DNA of 64,000 nucleotides from Brugia malayi (GCF_000002995.4 NW_025062479.1:11203721-11267720), one strand, 5' to 3'; shown: positions 35,401 through 52,303, numbered from the stretch's first letter. Translations and numbers: made by a program. Notes: a model not told the origin generated them from the sequence alone.

Positions 35401-37272
35401 GTTGTACGGAACAGGTAATGGTTGCATCATTCAGTTATAAGAATTTGCTTCTAAATTCTAAAAATTAGTTCTTGAAGATGCTTGTCAAAAAAGAAGAGAT
35501 TTTTAGTTCCGCACCTTTAGAAATTATTTTTTCAAGTTGTCATCAGTTAGTTTATAATTGTGTGTAATAAATTTAGCATTTCTGAAGTAATATCCTTGCT
35601 TACCAATAATGACAAGTTAATGATAAAACAGGGAAATGAAAACCAATTTTTACGAGGAAGTCCAAGATTAGCTTTTTTCTTTTTAGAAATTAGAGAGCAG
35701 TGTGATACAGCGCATTGACAGTTTGGGCGATTTACTTCTCGTCGTTGACAATAAACAGAATGATATTCAAGCAACCGAGGAAAGAATGAAGAGTAGGCTT
35801 GATAATCTTTCTGAAGCAATGGAGGGCATTGGAAATCGGGTCAGTTACGAGGGCGAGGAGTACGCTGCCGAAATGACAAATCTTTGGAGAGATAGATATA
35901 ATATAAAAGCGGCATTACACTATGTTGAGCAGATTGGTGGTGATCAGATTGTATGTTTCGATTCGTATTAATTTAATTTTTTATTGGGACCTGGGATTTC
36001 TATTTTCAATTCTTTTTACTACAAAATGAATGAAATTTCGGATAGTTTGAAGTTAATGACACTTAAAATAATCTTGAGTAAATTGTAAATGCTATGGCAT
36101 ATAAAAAGCTTTCCTCTGACGAGCATGTGACATTTTCCAGGTAATATTTATTTAATATTTCATATTTTTATAATCGTGTAAGATTTGTTTTAGAGACTTG
36201 AAAACAGAATGCGAAATATTGAAGAGCAGTATGCTATGCTTGAACAAGGAATGCGTAACGGATCAGAGCGACCACTAGATTACATACGGAATAATGTGTC
36301 ATATCAACCAGTTAACATGCAGTATGGTATACCTTTTCAACCAGTCAGCATGCAGTATGGCATAGCTCCTCAGTCACTCGATACGCGCTATGACCTGACT
36401 CCTCCACCAGCTGAAATGAGATATGACATGCTTCGTCAACCAGTTGACAAGCGTCGTGATATGTCGCCTCAACCAGTGGACATGTACCATGATATGCCTG
36501 TTCAATCAGTAAATTGCAGCCACACGGTGCCATCAGGAAGACATTGTGGTCAGTTAGCTCTCAAACAGGTAATACTAATAGTTTTCTATGATTTCCTGAT
36601 TTCTTCAAAAAGTTTCGACCACTACTATCATTAGAAACTTGCCTGGATTTTTTGGCTTTATTCTAGGCTGCACTGCTAATTTCTTTATACCAGTAAAATT
36701 CTTTTGATAAATTTATTGGTTTGAGCTATCATTTTGCTGAATATCCTGCAATATTTGAATACCTTTTAGGACAATAAGAACAAAGGCCAACGAAAAAAAA
36801 CTGCTTATCATGGAGAGGTAAAAGAAATCCTGAAAGGTATAAATTGGCAGAATTTGCACCTTAAGAAAATCTTTGTCTTCTATAGTTTTAATATTTGATG
36901 CTATTTTCGGCTGCCGCTGCATGTTGCATTAGATGTTCCGTCAAATTTGCATAGTGCATCGCCGCTTCATGCGCTATTTTGGCCTGTTGTTTAAATGACA
37001 GCAAATACTTGTACGTTGGCTGATCGCTGAACATCACCTCTATTGAGCGATCAGGCACCGCTTTAGTACATTAGCTATGCTCAGAAATAAATTTTGCTTC
37101 ATATTTCCGTCCTTCCAATACAATAATTATGTTTTTCTTTTCCTGGAAGCATATTACTAAGAACCTCAGTAGGAATTTTCTATAAATTAACTTTCCAGCT
37201 CGTTCTCTTTCAAATCCAAATTTGCAGACGAAAGTGGAACTGGAACTGGAGCAACTGAACAAGGAACAATGA
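32423..37272 (+). CDS. Coiled-coil protein with 11-residue repeats, unrecognised
   Basis: Fifteen exons: 32423-32545, 32889-32996, 33133-33226, 33401-33498, 33585-33635, 33769-33852, 34041-34154, 34246-34335, 34598-35056, 35169-35225, 35292-35414, 35687-35950, 36194-36568, 36770-36817, 37228-37272. Together they encode 710 aa without a frame break; the true start lies upstream and is unresolved (ATG 32266 with a donor at 32290 is one weak option). There is no signal peptide or membrane span in the part seen. An acidic N-terminal third includes CPNCE. Central exons are rich in Lys/Glu/Gln/Leu with heptad-like spacing (for example LQAVQTDMMQQM, LAKAQEKVISLEAALKQQ), as in coiled-coil structural or centrosomal proteins. 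The exon at 36194 carries six 11-residue repeats, and the C-terminus is basic and then LELEQLNKEQ. Codons are less AT-rich than in the neighbours. I do not recognise the family; it may be lineage-specific. Confidence 0.75.
36305..36502 (+). repeat. Six 33-bp coding repeats (11-residue units)
   Basis: Within one exon the protein reads QPVNMQYGIPF, QPVSMQYGIAP, QSLDTRYDLTP, PPAEMRYDMLR, QPVDKRRDMSP, QPVDMYHDMPV and then starts again with QSVN. Consensus is about Q-P-V-D-M-x-Y-D-M-x-P. Copies differ at the nucleotide level, so the array is not recent. It resembles low-complexity binding repeats, with no known match from memory. Confidence 0.85.
36888..37070 (-). other. Antisense coding-like island in the last intron
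   Basis: In the 410-bp final intron of the coiled-coil gene, the minus strand is open from 37070 to a TAA at 36888. From an ATG at 37034 it would read MFSDQPTYKYLLSFKQQAK and end AAAAENSIKY (48 aa). Codons are GC-richer (GCG, ACG, CTG) than surrounding DNA, and the composition looks like a helical protein. It could be a small exon of an antisense gene, a decayed gene fragment or chance. No homologue recognised. Confidence 0.3.
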
Positions 37273-37384
37273 GCCCCAAGAAATTACCTGAACTGAAATT
37301 CCCAAAATTCTATCCTTATTAAAGTGAAAATGATGCTAACTTCTGTCATCCACGTATATACTGTCGGTTCTGTATTATGCTAAA

Positions 37385-37390
37385 AATAAA
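37385..37390 (+). terminator. Putative poly(A) signal of the coiled-coil gene
   Basis: AATAAA 113 nt after the stop codon, a plausible 3'UTR length. Confidence 0.4.
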
Positions 37391-39071
37391 CACTAATTTC
37401 ATTTTTCCTATTTTCGGCTTTCAAATGTTAATCGGGCTCAACGTGTACTGTGTGTAATCATTCTATGAAGTCTTTTTGATTTTTATTATTGATGAAATTA
37501 CATATTTTTGAAAAGTAATATTTTTATCATACATTTTTTCCTGTGTTTACCTTGAATTAATTCAGTCTTTCTCCTCTTTAGCACTGGCAGTTATTACTCT
37601 TATGTACTGTTTAAATATTTTTTATTAGTATTACTTTAAATTCTATGCATATTTCTGTTGGGAATCTTGTATTTTTCTTTCTTACTTGATGCAAAATTTA
37701 TTTATACCTTGGCTTTCATTTAGGATGTAGAAGATGTAAGAAGAAACTATTAGTTATGTTAGTTAGGCTGATGTTTCTTTTTTTTTTTTCCATTTGTTCT
37801 TGACGAAAAATACCAATGAACTGAGCCATTAAGTTGAAGGGGATTGTTGTTGATTTGTATTACTTAACTTGTACAACTGTCACAATGAAGGACAATAAAG
37901 GGTTCATGCGATAAATAGAAATTTCACTCTTCCAAAGTAATAATAGTGGTGTAAAGATGGAAAAACGGGATGAAAATGTTTGATGAAGAATATTAAAAGT
38001 TGTTTTGCCATTAATTTTTTTTAATTGTATTATCTCTGAGTTCTGTCATTCGGTGATATGCTGTGTGATGTGAATCTAAGATAAAGTTACTATTTTAACA
38101 GTATTTGTCAAACTCGGAAAGCTGTAGCAAGGGCAGATTGTTGTCATATTACAGTTTTGCTTCAGTACGAAATATTTCGATCAAAATAGATGATGACATA
38201 TAAAATGTCATTACCATAATGCAGTTAAATTTCAGTTATTATGTGGATGATCTTTGTTTTCGTTTAACTACCTAAATCTTAGTTTGAATGGTCATATCTT
38301 AATTTTATTGCAGTTCAAACTTTAGTAAGCATACTTCCCCTATTAAAATTTTGCTTCCTTTTGGGCTTCCTTCTCCAACTATCTTTTTTCTAAACTTTTG
38401 TAAGTTTTAAAATCATTTCAGCTTATTTTTCTGCATCTCTTTTTCGTGAAATCCAAAAAGCTGTCCTAAAATATTACTTACTTCTAACATCTATAATTTA
38501 AATGTACTAAAAACAAAATTGTAAAAGTACGAAAATTTTCTCCCTCCAATTTTATCTTAATATATTTATCGAAATTTTGCAAAAATGATAATCATACAAG
38601 ATACATACAAGTTGTGTTAGGGGTAGGACATTTTTCTCATCAATTTGATATTTTACATTGACATTTAGAATGATAACAAAGTTAAATATGAATAGAATAT
38701 TGGTTGTGTGATATTGAGGTATAAATGAGGTAAATGCATTTAAAAACTTAAGCCGAAAGATTTTAATGTTAATGCAATTAATCTGCTGAAATCAAATGAT
38801 TTGATATAAAAAAAAAGGAAAAATATTTGATTAGCTGAACGACTTTTATATGATTAATCAATAGATATTACAGTGCTTGTTCAAATAATTAACTGCTAAT
38901 ACGTGTATTAAACTACATGTAAACATAACAATACAAATTAAAAATTATAATCCTAAAATATGAGTCATATTTCTAGTAAATATTTTGAATCCAATAATTA
39001 TAAACACAATTGCACCTATTTAATGCTGCAAACAATTACATCTTTAAATGACAAAAAAAAAAAAATTTCTA
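37391..39071. other. Intergenic DNA between convergent genes
   Basis: No supported gene. Somewhat less AT-rich than the flanks near 37550-38450, but all six frames are frequently interrupted. The open frame 38960-39142 overlaps the last exon of the VWA gene on the other strand and is its shadow. Confidence 0.5.
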
Positions 39072-42000
39072 TCACTTCAATAAATTATTCCGTTGTATAC
39101 CAGTATGACGTGACCCATCATCACATGATGTTAGTGCTTTAGCTAAATCCCGTGTGGAATATTTTCCTTTAAAAACTCTAGTTCCTTCACCAGCTATTGT
39201 TTCCAATTCATATCTGGAAAGTAATTTAAAATAAAAATATTATGTTATAATAGTTTGTAAAATAATTTGTTTTTGTATTATATCGTTTTTTTTTTTCTCC
39301 TTTTTTTCTTCCATTTATACATATTTTTTTCTCGTTCTTATAACAACAACACTTCTCTGATAATATCATTTAATTAAATTACAAAATTTTACCTAATTAT
39401 TGTTATTCACTTTTTTTTTTATATGACAAAATTATCATTTAATAAAATTGTAAAATTTCACCTAATTATTATTTTTATTATTTTTTGTCATGTAATATTC
39501 TTTAATAACAATACTAGTAAACAACACATGCATATATATTATATAGCAAAAAAAGAAATTCTAATTTAATATCTCAAATAATTTTTAGAAGAGACAAAAA
39601 ATATTTATATTCCAAAAAAAAAAAAGTTAATATTTAATTAAATAAATGCTTACTGCCTCCATGAATCAGTAACTGTTGCTGTAAATGTTCGAACATTAGG
39701 TAAACGATGAAGCATTGATGACGGTTCATCAACTAAATCATAACTAAAACTTATCAAATAAATATTTACTATTAAATAACAATGATAATGAGAGAATGTT
39801 GTGTAATGAGAGAACATTTTATTAAATGTCTTATATGAATGATAATTTTAGTTCAACAAATGATTGTTTCTATTTGAGAACATTCTTGACGGTCTTGAGC
39901 AGCAACATCAACAATTGCCATAGAAAATTGTTGATGCAAACGTCGTGGGTGGTCTTTGCAATTATTTGCACAATACAATTCCCGTTATGAACAAAATTAT
40001 TTTTGAAAATTTCTTATTGAAAATTGTATGTGTATGCGTGTGGTGCTATGATGAGATGTTTATATGTACTTATGCTTTTCATAAGAATATGATAAAATTT
40101 TAAGTGGTAACGATACGGGTAGTGATAATGATGTAATACAATGCTTTCTACCTTGCCTGCCTTTTTTTTTGCTGCTATGATGGTATATGTATATATGTAC
40201 GATTTTAATAAGATATGTGGTAACTATTTAAGTGATAATGATATGGTAAGAATAGTGATAATGATGATATAATGTAATTGAATGCAGTGCCAGCTATTTT
40301 TCCTTCAATTTTTCTTCTTTTTATTTGGACGTATTTATTTTTAGTTTTGTTTGTAAAAGTGATCTTCATATTTTTTGTTTTCGTGCCTTTTCATCCTTTT
40401 TTTTTTTTGTTTGTTTTTTATTAAAATTTATTAAAATTTTCACTTTTTTTCCTTGACGGATCAAATTATGTGAAAAGTTCTTTTTGTTTTGCTTTTTTCT
40501 AAATTATAAAATTTTGAAAATTCTAATTTATCATTTTCTTCCTACACGCATTTTCTTAATGATTTCCACTAGTTTTTTTTTTTTTCCTTTTCTGAGCAAA
40601 ATGTGATCCTTAAATTAACAATTAATGAGAGCTAAAAATTCATAAGTAATTATGATTAATTTTATAAGTTCTTTCCTTTCCTTATAAATTTCATTAATAT
40701 ATATCGCACCTGAAACCATCCGTGAGGACGACAACATTAGTAAGTACATTGGAACGTCGATCTTGCAATATCTCCAAGGCTAATTTTAATGCTGCTCCCG
40801 TAGCAGTTATACCGGCAAAGAATGGTAATTCTGGAGGAAAATAATTAATTGCCAAGCAGTTTATGTGAAATGTATTGAAATGAATGTTTAATCTGACAAA
40901 GTTACTTTCTTTCATTTTTTTTCCTTAAATTATCAAAAATGGAAACCTTCCTTCTGCAAAATATTATAAGTACCATAAAACACTTGCTCACTGATTAATT
41001 TTATTTAATTGGAATTCAAAATTTTAAAGTTTAAATTGCAAAAATTACTTTTAACAGTTTCGACAATTTCGGTTCGATTTTTATGCGCTATAAATCGTAA
41101 TTTCACTTGACGTCGTAATGAACTGCTATATTCAATTACTGTAAAGTACGAAATTATAAAAAAAATATAAAGAAATTGAAATTATATGATGAAAAACTTT
41201 TTAAATATGGTGAAACCATTTATTTCAATTCAAAAACCAATAAGGACATTTAAGAAGTTTTTTTTTTTTTTTGTTTTAAATTAAAAAAATAAAGTTTGTT
41301 TAGCTATCAAGAAGTTGAATTAATAAAATAGTAAAAAATACTTCCAATCCTTGTGTCATTGTCAAATTCAGGAAGAATCAAATTGATGATTTCAATAATG
41401 TAAGTACGATGATCCTCAAAAAATTGTCTAACTGAGCTAGTTGAATCTACCACAAAAAGCGTATCAAAAGGTGCTAATGAGCAATCTGAAGTGAAAAATG
41501 ACAAATTATATTATTTCAATTGTTACATTGATCCCCCTTTTTTTCTAAATTTCCAACAAATTGGAGTTTTTTTTTTGAATTAGAGAACTAAAATATCATA
41601 ATTTAGAAGCTAACTATCAATTTAAATTTGTGATTTTAATTGAATTTATGTTAGCACATCTTCCTAACTTATTTGTATTTAATGTACATTTTGTAATTAA
41701 TTTTTAAGCAACGAGCGAATGAATAAGAAAATATAATATAACAATTTGATATATAACCTAATCGTCCGCTTAGAGATGAGATTGGTCGATTTTCCGGTCT
41801 TTTTGTACTATCCGGTTGAACTGGTACTGTTGATGGTAAACGAGTTGATCGCGATGTTTCCCGCTGAAAAGCTATAATTTAATTAATTCACCGATATGTT
41901 TATTTCTTATAATCTCATATTAAAAAATTCATTCATCATTCCTTTTTGATAACATTATTTACAGGATTCTAAATTTCAAGTTCACATTTAATATTTATAA

Positions 42001-43135
42001 TTAATATATTAATTGATTTATTAAACTATTTCAAAATTCCAAGAATATGAGAGATCACAAGATTAAATGCTATTAAATTTCTTGTAAAATTTTCTCACAA
42101 AATTTTACCAATGAATATGCCGAATAAAAATTAATTTTTTTTTTGCAACAATAATTTCATACAAGAAATTAATTATCATTTAGCTGTACCGTATGATTTT
42201 GAGTTATCCTGCTCACTAATTGAGTGGAATGCATTATTTCCGATTGTTGTGTTACAACTGATATTGGTTTTTTTGAAGTTGAAATAATCTGACGATGTTT
42301 TGTGGTAACATTTAAGTGTATCGGTTGACGTGTTCTTTGTCGCATATTTTTTAAAGATGATGATCTAGTTGAAAATGATTGAGATGACTGAGATTTTGAT
42401 GATGTTGTTGTTGTTGCTGATGGTGATGATGATAAAGAAGCTGTAATACGTTGTCTAACTGGTGAAAATTTTGATGAAGTTGAACCTGCTGATGTTAAAA
42501 TTTTTTGACGGATTGTTGATTGTCTTATCACTGATGGAATTAAATTCATTGATAGCACTAAATTACCTTCCGCTAATAAACCACAAGTTACATTTTCAAC
42601 TAAATCAGATAGTTGTACAGATGGTAATTGATTTTGTGACTGAATAATTTGTTTGGTTAAATTTTCATATTTATTCGTAGAATATGATGGTTGACTTGTA
42701 TGTGGTATATTATCAGGATCATTTGATGCATAATTTAATGGTGGTATTGGTGCTGGTGGAGCAATTTCACCATACTGGCCTTTGCATCCCTATTAATAAA
42801 GTTAATTTAGCATTAATTTTAATCAATTGTTTATAATTTGAATTTAGGTAACTGAAATAAATTGAAATGAATTTGTTCTTTATAATCTATTGCAAGATTT
42901 TTCTTAAAAATTTACAACGAAAAAAAATCAAAATTCTTTCAAAAAAAAAAAAAAAAAAAATAGTAATATTCGTTATTAATTACTAAATAATAGAAAACAT
43001 TTCGTTTCATTTTTGTTTAAAATTTATGAAAATTCTATTGTATTTTAAACAAGAGAATATATCAAGAAAAAAATAAACAAATTATATGCAACAACATACA
43101 GTGATTAGCGCTATAGCTAATAGAAAGTGAATCAT
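39072..43135 (-). CDS. Secreted protein with Ser/Thr/Pro-rich region and VWA domain
   Basis: Eight exons (high to low): 43135-43100, 42789-42190, 41863-41758, 41485-41342, 41138-41049, 40830-40710, 39743-39654, 39213-39072; all phases agree, 442 aa. The first exon is a short signal peptide (MIHFLLAIALIT). Residues 13-247 are rich in Pro, Ser, Thr and Gln and probably glycosylated. The VWA domain spans about 250-415: FDTLFVVDSTSSV at 254-266 gives the MIDAS D-x-T-x-S, Thr336 lies in GITATGAALKLA, and LTDG at 361-364 supplies the third metal-binding acidic residue. Metal-dependent adhesion or matrix binding is the usual role of such domains. Nematodes have many secreted VWA proteins, some in cuticle or extracellular matrix; I cannot name the orthologue. 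An acceptor (GTTGCAG) ends nine bases before the ATG and may be a spliced-leader site. The C-terminus is KGKYSTRDLAKALTSCDDG plus a short tail. Confidence 0.85.
39362..39485. repeat. Short diverged tandem duplication in a VWA-gene intron
   Basis: TATCATTTAATTAAATTACAAAATTTTACC near 39363 is repeated as TATCATTTAATAAAATTGTAAAATTTCACC near 39433; both run into CTAATTATT. The unit is about 70 bp. Confidence 0.6.
40040..40295. repeat. Two-copy diverged tandem repeat, about 130 bp
   Basis: GTGCTATGATGAGATGTTTATATGTAC (about 40043) recurs as GCTGCTATGATGGTATATGTATATATGTAC (about 40171). Each is followed by ATAAGA-ATATG, GTGGTAAC, (TTTA)AGTGATAATGAT and an AATGTA/AATACAATGC segment. It lies in the intron between exons 40830-40710 and 39743-39654. 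Confidence 0.6.
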
Positions 43136-43144
43136 TCGATGTTG

Positions 43145-45970
43145 CTGCAACATATCATAATTATAATTTTTTCTACATAGAAACTTATTCAATTTAAAGA
43201 AAATTCTTGAACGAAATTCATCTATGCTGCAATCAAAATTATTAGGACAATTACTAAAGACGTTAAACTTTTCATTGATATAATAACGTAATATAATTAA
43301 TTAACCAACGTATTGAGTGTAACAAAATAACATCACGTCATGAAATAGTACTTATTTTAATCAAAAGCTTGTTGGTATTATTTTAATTAAATTTTGAAAT
43401 TTTCATTTAAAAAATATTTTCATTACTAATTTATAATACTATGAACAATTAAGCTTCATCGCATCGTTTAATGGACATATTTTTTTTAGAATTTGAATCT
43501 TTTCCCCTTTTTTTATAAAAATGAAATTTTTGATTAAATTTTTACTATTAGCGTGTGGAAAATGTGTTGGATTTAGATTTGAAAAACCAAGAAAGTAAAA
43601 AAGAGAAAAAAAAGAATGAAAAAATGGAAGGAGATGTAAGGCAAAAAAATAATGAAGGAACAAGGATAAAAAAAATTTCAAACTTTTTCTTAAAAAAAAA
43701 ATAAAAAAAAGGGAACATATATAAATGCAAAACGTACGATTTGGTCACTATGAGTTAGGAAAAAAAACTAGACTGGATGAATAAATCAGGTGAATGAAAA
43801 TGAAAAACGTATCGTCGACTACTTTTATATAAAACCTATTTTGTATTAAAATACTTTTTTCTTTTTTTTGTTTTGGATTTCTTTTTCCTTTTTATAAATT
43901 TATATATGTAGGCGTTGTATGTAATGGTACGTCTTTCAATGGCCTAAAAATGACATTTCGTTTTTTCATTAAGTTCATCACTTTTTTTTCTCTTTACAAA
44001 ATATCAATGAATGAATGAAAATAAAAAGAAAGATAAAAAGAAGAGAAAAGATATTTATATACATAGGAGAATTCTTAAAATAAGAACTTGACCATTGCAT
44101 ATTTCCCATGTTGAATTTTATGCAGCACACAAATTAACTGCGTGCATTTTAATTGACTTTTTTTGTTTTTTTTTAATTTCAGAAACTATAAATTTAACAT
44201 GAATAATGACATACATAAAAATCATAATTACGATTAAAAAGAAAAAAGGAAACAAAATTTTAAAGGAATTTTAAAACTTTTCAAATTCGAACAGAATAAT
44301 ATAATTCAAAAGATTTGAAAAGAATAAGAACAATTGAAAATTGATATTTTTGATACTTGATATATATAAATGAATTAAACAAATGGCATATATATTAGCG
44401 AATTCTAACCATTCAAGAAAGGATGAATTGATAATGTGGCGTTCGAACTGAGTTAGGAAAGTAAATTGAGCATCAAAATGTCGTAATTTCAAAACAAAGA
44501 AAAAAACTAGTATGACAAACTTAATATAATACAGCATAATGTAGCTTGCACAAATATTTGTCGCAACAGTAGACGCACCGACTCTTACCAATTACAATTT
44601 GATGGACTGTATCGATAATCCTTATCTTTCTTCAAACATAGGCCTTTTAGTTATTTTAATATAATTCGTTTTACATCACATTGATGAAGACCTAAAAAAT
44701 GCTGATCTAATTAATTTAAAAATATTTTGAATAGTTTCTTGAATTAAGGCTAGATAAGCTACGAACACATCACTTCAGAACCATTTCAAATGACTCAAAC
44801 ATTATAAGTTTAAGAATTAATATAAATGCAACATAAATTTTTGAATACTAACTTGGACTAAATTTCTCGACATATAATCTTCCTGATGATGTTATAGTGT
44901 GTCAATCGATGAACCATACGAAAATTTTCATAGCTTCATTGCGTAAGTAAAACGATCATAATATTACAAAAACAATCATGGCAAATTTTAGAATTACAGG
45001 ACATGAAAACAGTAGAATATACCTAATAAGGGATGTATATATGGTTCTAAAAATCTCTTTCCATTCTTATTCGTAAAGAAATTAAATCTCATCAAATTAT
45101 TTGAAATCAAAAAGTAATCATACCATCCATTTGAAAATGGATTTAAAAATTTTGACATATTGTTTCATTTAAATCCACGTTCACCGAAATGCATTTGCAA
45201 ACTTACGGATAGTTTGAAATCATTATTTAGAAGTTTTGAGTCAGTACAGATTTACAAGGTACTGAAATATCTTCGAACGGTAGAATATCTGCTACGTATA
45301 TTTTTCAACAATTTCCAAGCATATAAATTGAAATCGCAAGGTTGGAAATAATACAAACAGACTATCAATTCTAATCAAACCAGTTGGAATGACAGTTTAC
45401 GGATAAAATTACTAATACAACAGACAATAAGTGCAATACCATAGGTAGTACAGGAACTCACACTGCTGGAATCATTTCATGTATATATTCAAATATATAC
45501 ATAGGCGATTAATCGTCTCAAATCTGGAGGAAATTAAATATATGGAGTTCATAAATCTACACTGCACAGAGATCCTTAGATTAAAGCACAGCACATATGA
45601 AAAACAAAATTTGGTTCAAAACCTGAAAGCAATTCAACGTTAAATCCATCAGTTACAATCCAGAATCTTGTCATTTAAAAAGACTTAATTCTTCTAAATC
45701 CACTGAAAAAAAAAAAAATTAAAGTAATATGATCCATGTTTAAATCCCATACCGTTGCTATTGGTAAAACAAGAGCTTTCAGTATGTAGGACATAGATTA
45801 AAATGTAATAAAATGTGATCTGAGATTTGATCTTAGGTTGTATCATTCATTATCAAAAGGTAGAAAACATTTTTGATATCTTTGAGAAAACAAAACATAT
45901 TACAAAATAAATAGAAGTAAAAAATTCATAATCTCCAAAAAAATACCTAAAAACTTTAAACTATTAAACA
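43145..45970. other. Intergenic DNA between two minus-strand genes
   Basis: Contains the likely VWA-gene promoter and the 3' flank of the KIAA0930 homologue. The open frame at 45160-45351 (63 codons) has a mixed composition but no signal, splice partner or recognisable motif. No RNA gene seen. Confidence 0.5.
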
Positions 45971-49858
<3,888 letters not shown>

Positions 49859-49868
49859 GGATTAATTC

Positions 49869-52026
49869 CTAAAACGGAAATCCGGGAATATTGATTCTAA
49901 AATTAATCGGAAAACCATATTCAACGGAAAACAAATAAAAAAACACAAAAAATTCGGAAAAAAAAAAAACGGGACACAAGAAAATCCAGTTAAGACCAAT
50001 TGAGCAATACAATAAAAAAAGCGGAAATGCATGAATGGGAATTTTTTCGCAGACGACATGATGAAAAAATTAAGTCTCAAACTACTTGTAGTTGCATTTT
50101 AAAATGGCAATTATTAGTTTTATTCAGATTTGGGAATTTGCTTGTTTACATTAATTAATCAATCAGTTGTCCCCATTCACTTACATATATGCAGAATTTT
50201 GAGTTCATATTTCAATAAAATAAGAAATTCGGATGTTTTATTGTTTTATTATTAATTAAATGCGAATTAACATTATTTGGGATATTTATTTTATGTAAAC
50301 TTCTAAAATTCTAAAATGTTTGAGAAAAATTTATTGCATTTCGAAACAATGTTTTTTAAATATAATCTATTAGCAGAGGATTAAGGATGGAGAAGAAAAA
50401 TTGCGGATTAGATTGATCATTTGTTGCGATTATTATTATTGTTTTTTTATTTAAAGATTTTGATTTTTTTTTTTATCTCAACTAATTTTTTCTTTTTTAT
50501 ATAGTTTTAATGCAGTATTTTTCAGAATCAGCCATATAAACATTTTTGCATTAATATTTTTCGTAAATTAACAATGTTATCTCTCTAAAATATTCCATTC
50601 AAATAGCTATTTTTCTTATCATAAAACCAAACATCTTTACTGGGCTTCAATTTCCTAAAACTTTTACACCAACTTCTGCACTTATTTGTAATGCAAAATT
50701 TGTTATTCATCTAGCAGCAAAACGATATATCAATGTAAGGCTCCGCCAAAAAAAAAGGGAAAAACAAATGAACACGCAAGCCTAAAGCAAGAAAACCGGA
50801 CATTTGTCATACCTTTCTATTTCAAGAAAGTCAGTTTCACCACACATATCGAAAAACTTAGTTGTTGAATTTTTAATTAAAATGATAAGCAAGTTCTCAA
50901 AATTTTTTCTCGAATTTTCAATTAAAATGATGAGTAATTTTAAACTTACACAGAAAAAAATGAAATTTTTTGTTTATGCTTGATATCATAGGTATTCCAT
51001 GCATTGATATTGTATTTGATGAGAGATTTACACTTATTCTATGATGCTTAACAATCCTTACAATCTAATCACAAATTTTCTGTCAAATACAATACGAATC
51101 ATCGGAAACAATTATTATTGTAATAACTTATTTATAAGACTAATTTTTTTTTTTGAGAAATACATTTTGGTCGTACAGATTTAGTGAGAATTATTTGATA
51201 TGTCGTCTAGCTGCATTATCAATAATTCGCAAATGACAATTTTGTTTTCTTGATAGCAAAGTAATTAAATATTTGACGGCTCAGTCCTCGTAAAGTTACG
51301 TAATGACAGTGTTACGTTTCTTGCAATATTTCTATTTATCATCACTTATTTTGCATCAGATGTGTTGAATAAAGTGCATGTGGATGAAGCCTTACCATGT
51401 ATTTTGTGATATATGAAGTTGCTCCCCTTTTTTTTTCGATTAATTTGATTGTAATAAAGTCATTGTGATTGATTTAATTGTAGATAATCTTTCCTTTTGA
51501 TAATTTTGATGATCAATTAAATAAATCCAGCGAAATGAAATTGTTGTTATAGTTACCAATAAACAATTCTTTCAATTAAATCCATCTATTTATAGCATAA
51601 TTAGCGCAAAAGTTTCAGTCAGGGGTTATCTATTCAGTGGTAATTTTCTCCCATATCTTGATAAAAACTTTGATATAGTTTTCATTTAAGTTTATATTTC
51701 AAAACGAAAAAATAAATCCTTGCAATGTATTTTTCATTTCTTGAATACAGGATTATCCATATCGTTGAAAACAAAATTGACGAAAAATCTTTCAGGACAA
51801 GAACTCTTCTTTCATTTGATAATTAATTAATTGTTAATGCTTAATGATAGTATGTATGATTTGACCAATTAGGTTACTTTAATTTGCATTTCATTAACTG
51901 TAGAAGTTTAACGGTATAATCAATAATGGATTGTGCAAAATTGTTACATGACAAAATTATGGTATTTTAATGATATTCCAAAAAGAAAAAGAAGGAAAAA
52001 TTTTTAGTTAAATGCATGTAAAAATG

Positions 52027-52068
<42 letters not shown>

Positions 52069-52303
52069 AAAGCGATGGTTTACTTAGTTTCAAGAAAAAT
52101 GTCACTCGATGATGGGTGGGAGAGGAATGCGGAGAGAAGTGAGATAGAAAAAGGAGCACTTGAATGGATCGAAAGGTGGAGTTCTAGTGAGTACAGACGA
52201 ATTGATAACTAAAACACTCCCACAATGATTTTCAGGGGATCATTTAAAAGCTAATATATCCATAGTACCGTTTCATCAAATAAACTTCGACATTCAAGAA
52301 GCG
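49869..52303. other. Divergent intergenic region
   Basis: Lies between the divergently transcribed KIAA0930 homologue (minus) and flp-8 (plus), so it should hold both promoters. It includes an (ATT)n run at about 52027-52067 and a less AT-rich GA-rich stretch at 52105-52200. TTTTCAG at 52229-52235 is an acceptor-like site 68 bases before the flp-8 ATG and may be a spliced-leader or 5'UTR acceptor. The open frame 52012-52212 starts in the ATT repeat and is not called. Confidence 0.5.

Noticed and set aside
44430..44475. GTTCGAACT string resembling a tRNA T-loop
   Set aside because: No matching acceptor stem, anticodon arm or D-arm could be found around it.
45160..45351. 63-codon open frame between the VWA gene and the KIAA0930 homologue
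   Set aside because: There is no recognisable motif, no splice partner and no start context; chance cannot be excluded.
52012..52212. Open frame beginning with poly-Ile upstream of flp-8
   Set aside because: It starts in an ATT repeat and has no supporting signal; more likely 5' flank of flp-8.
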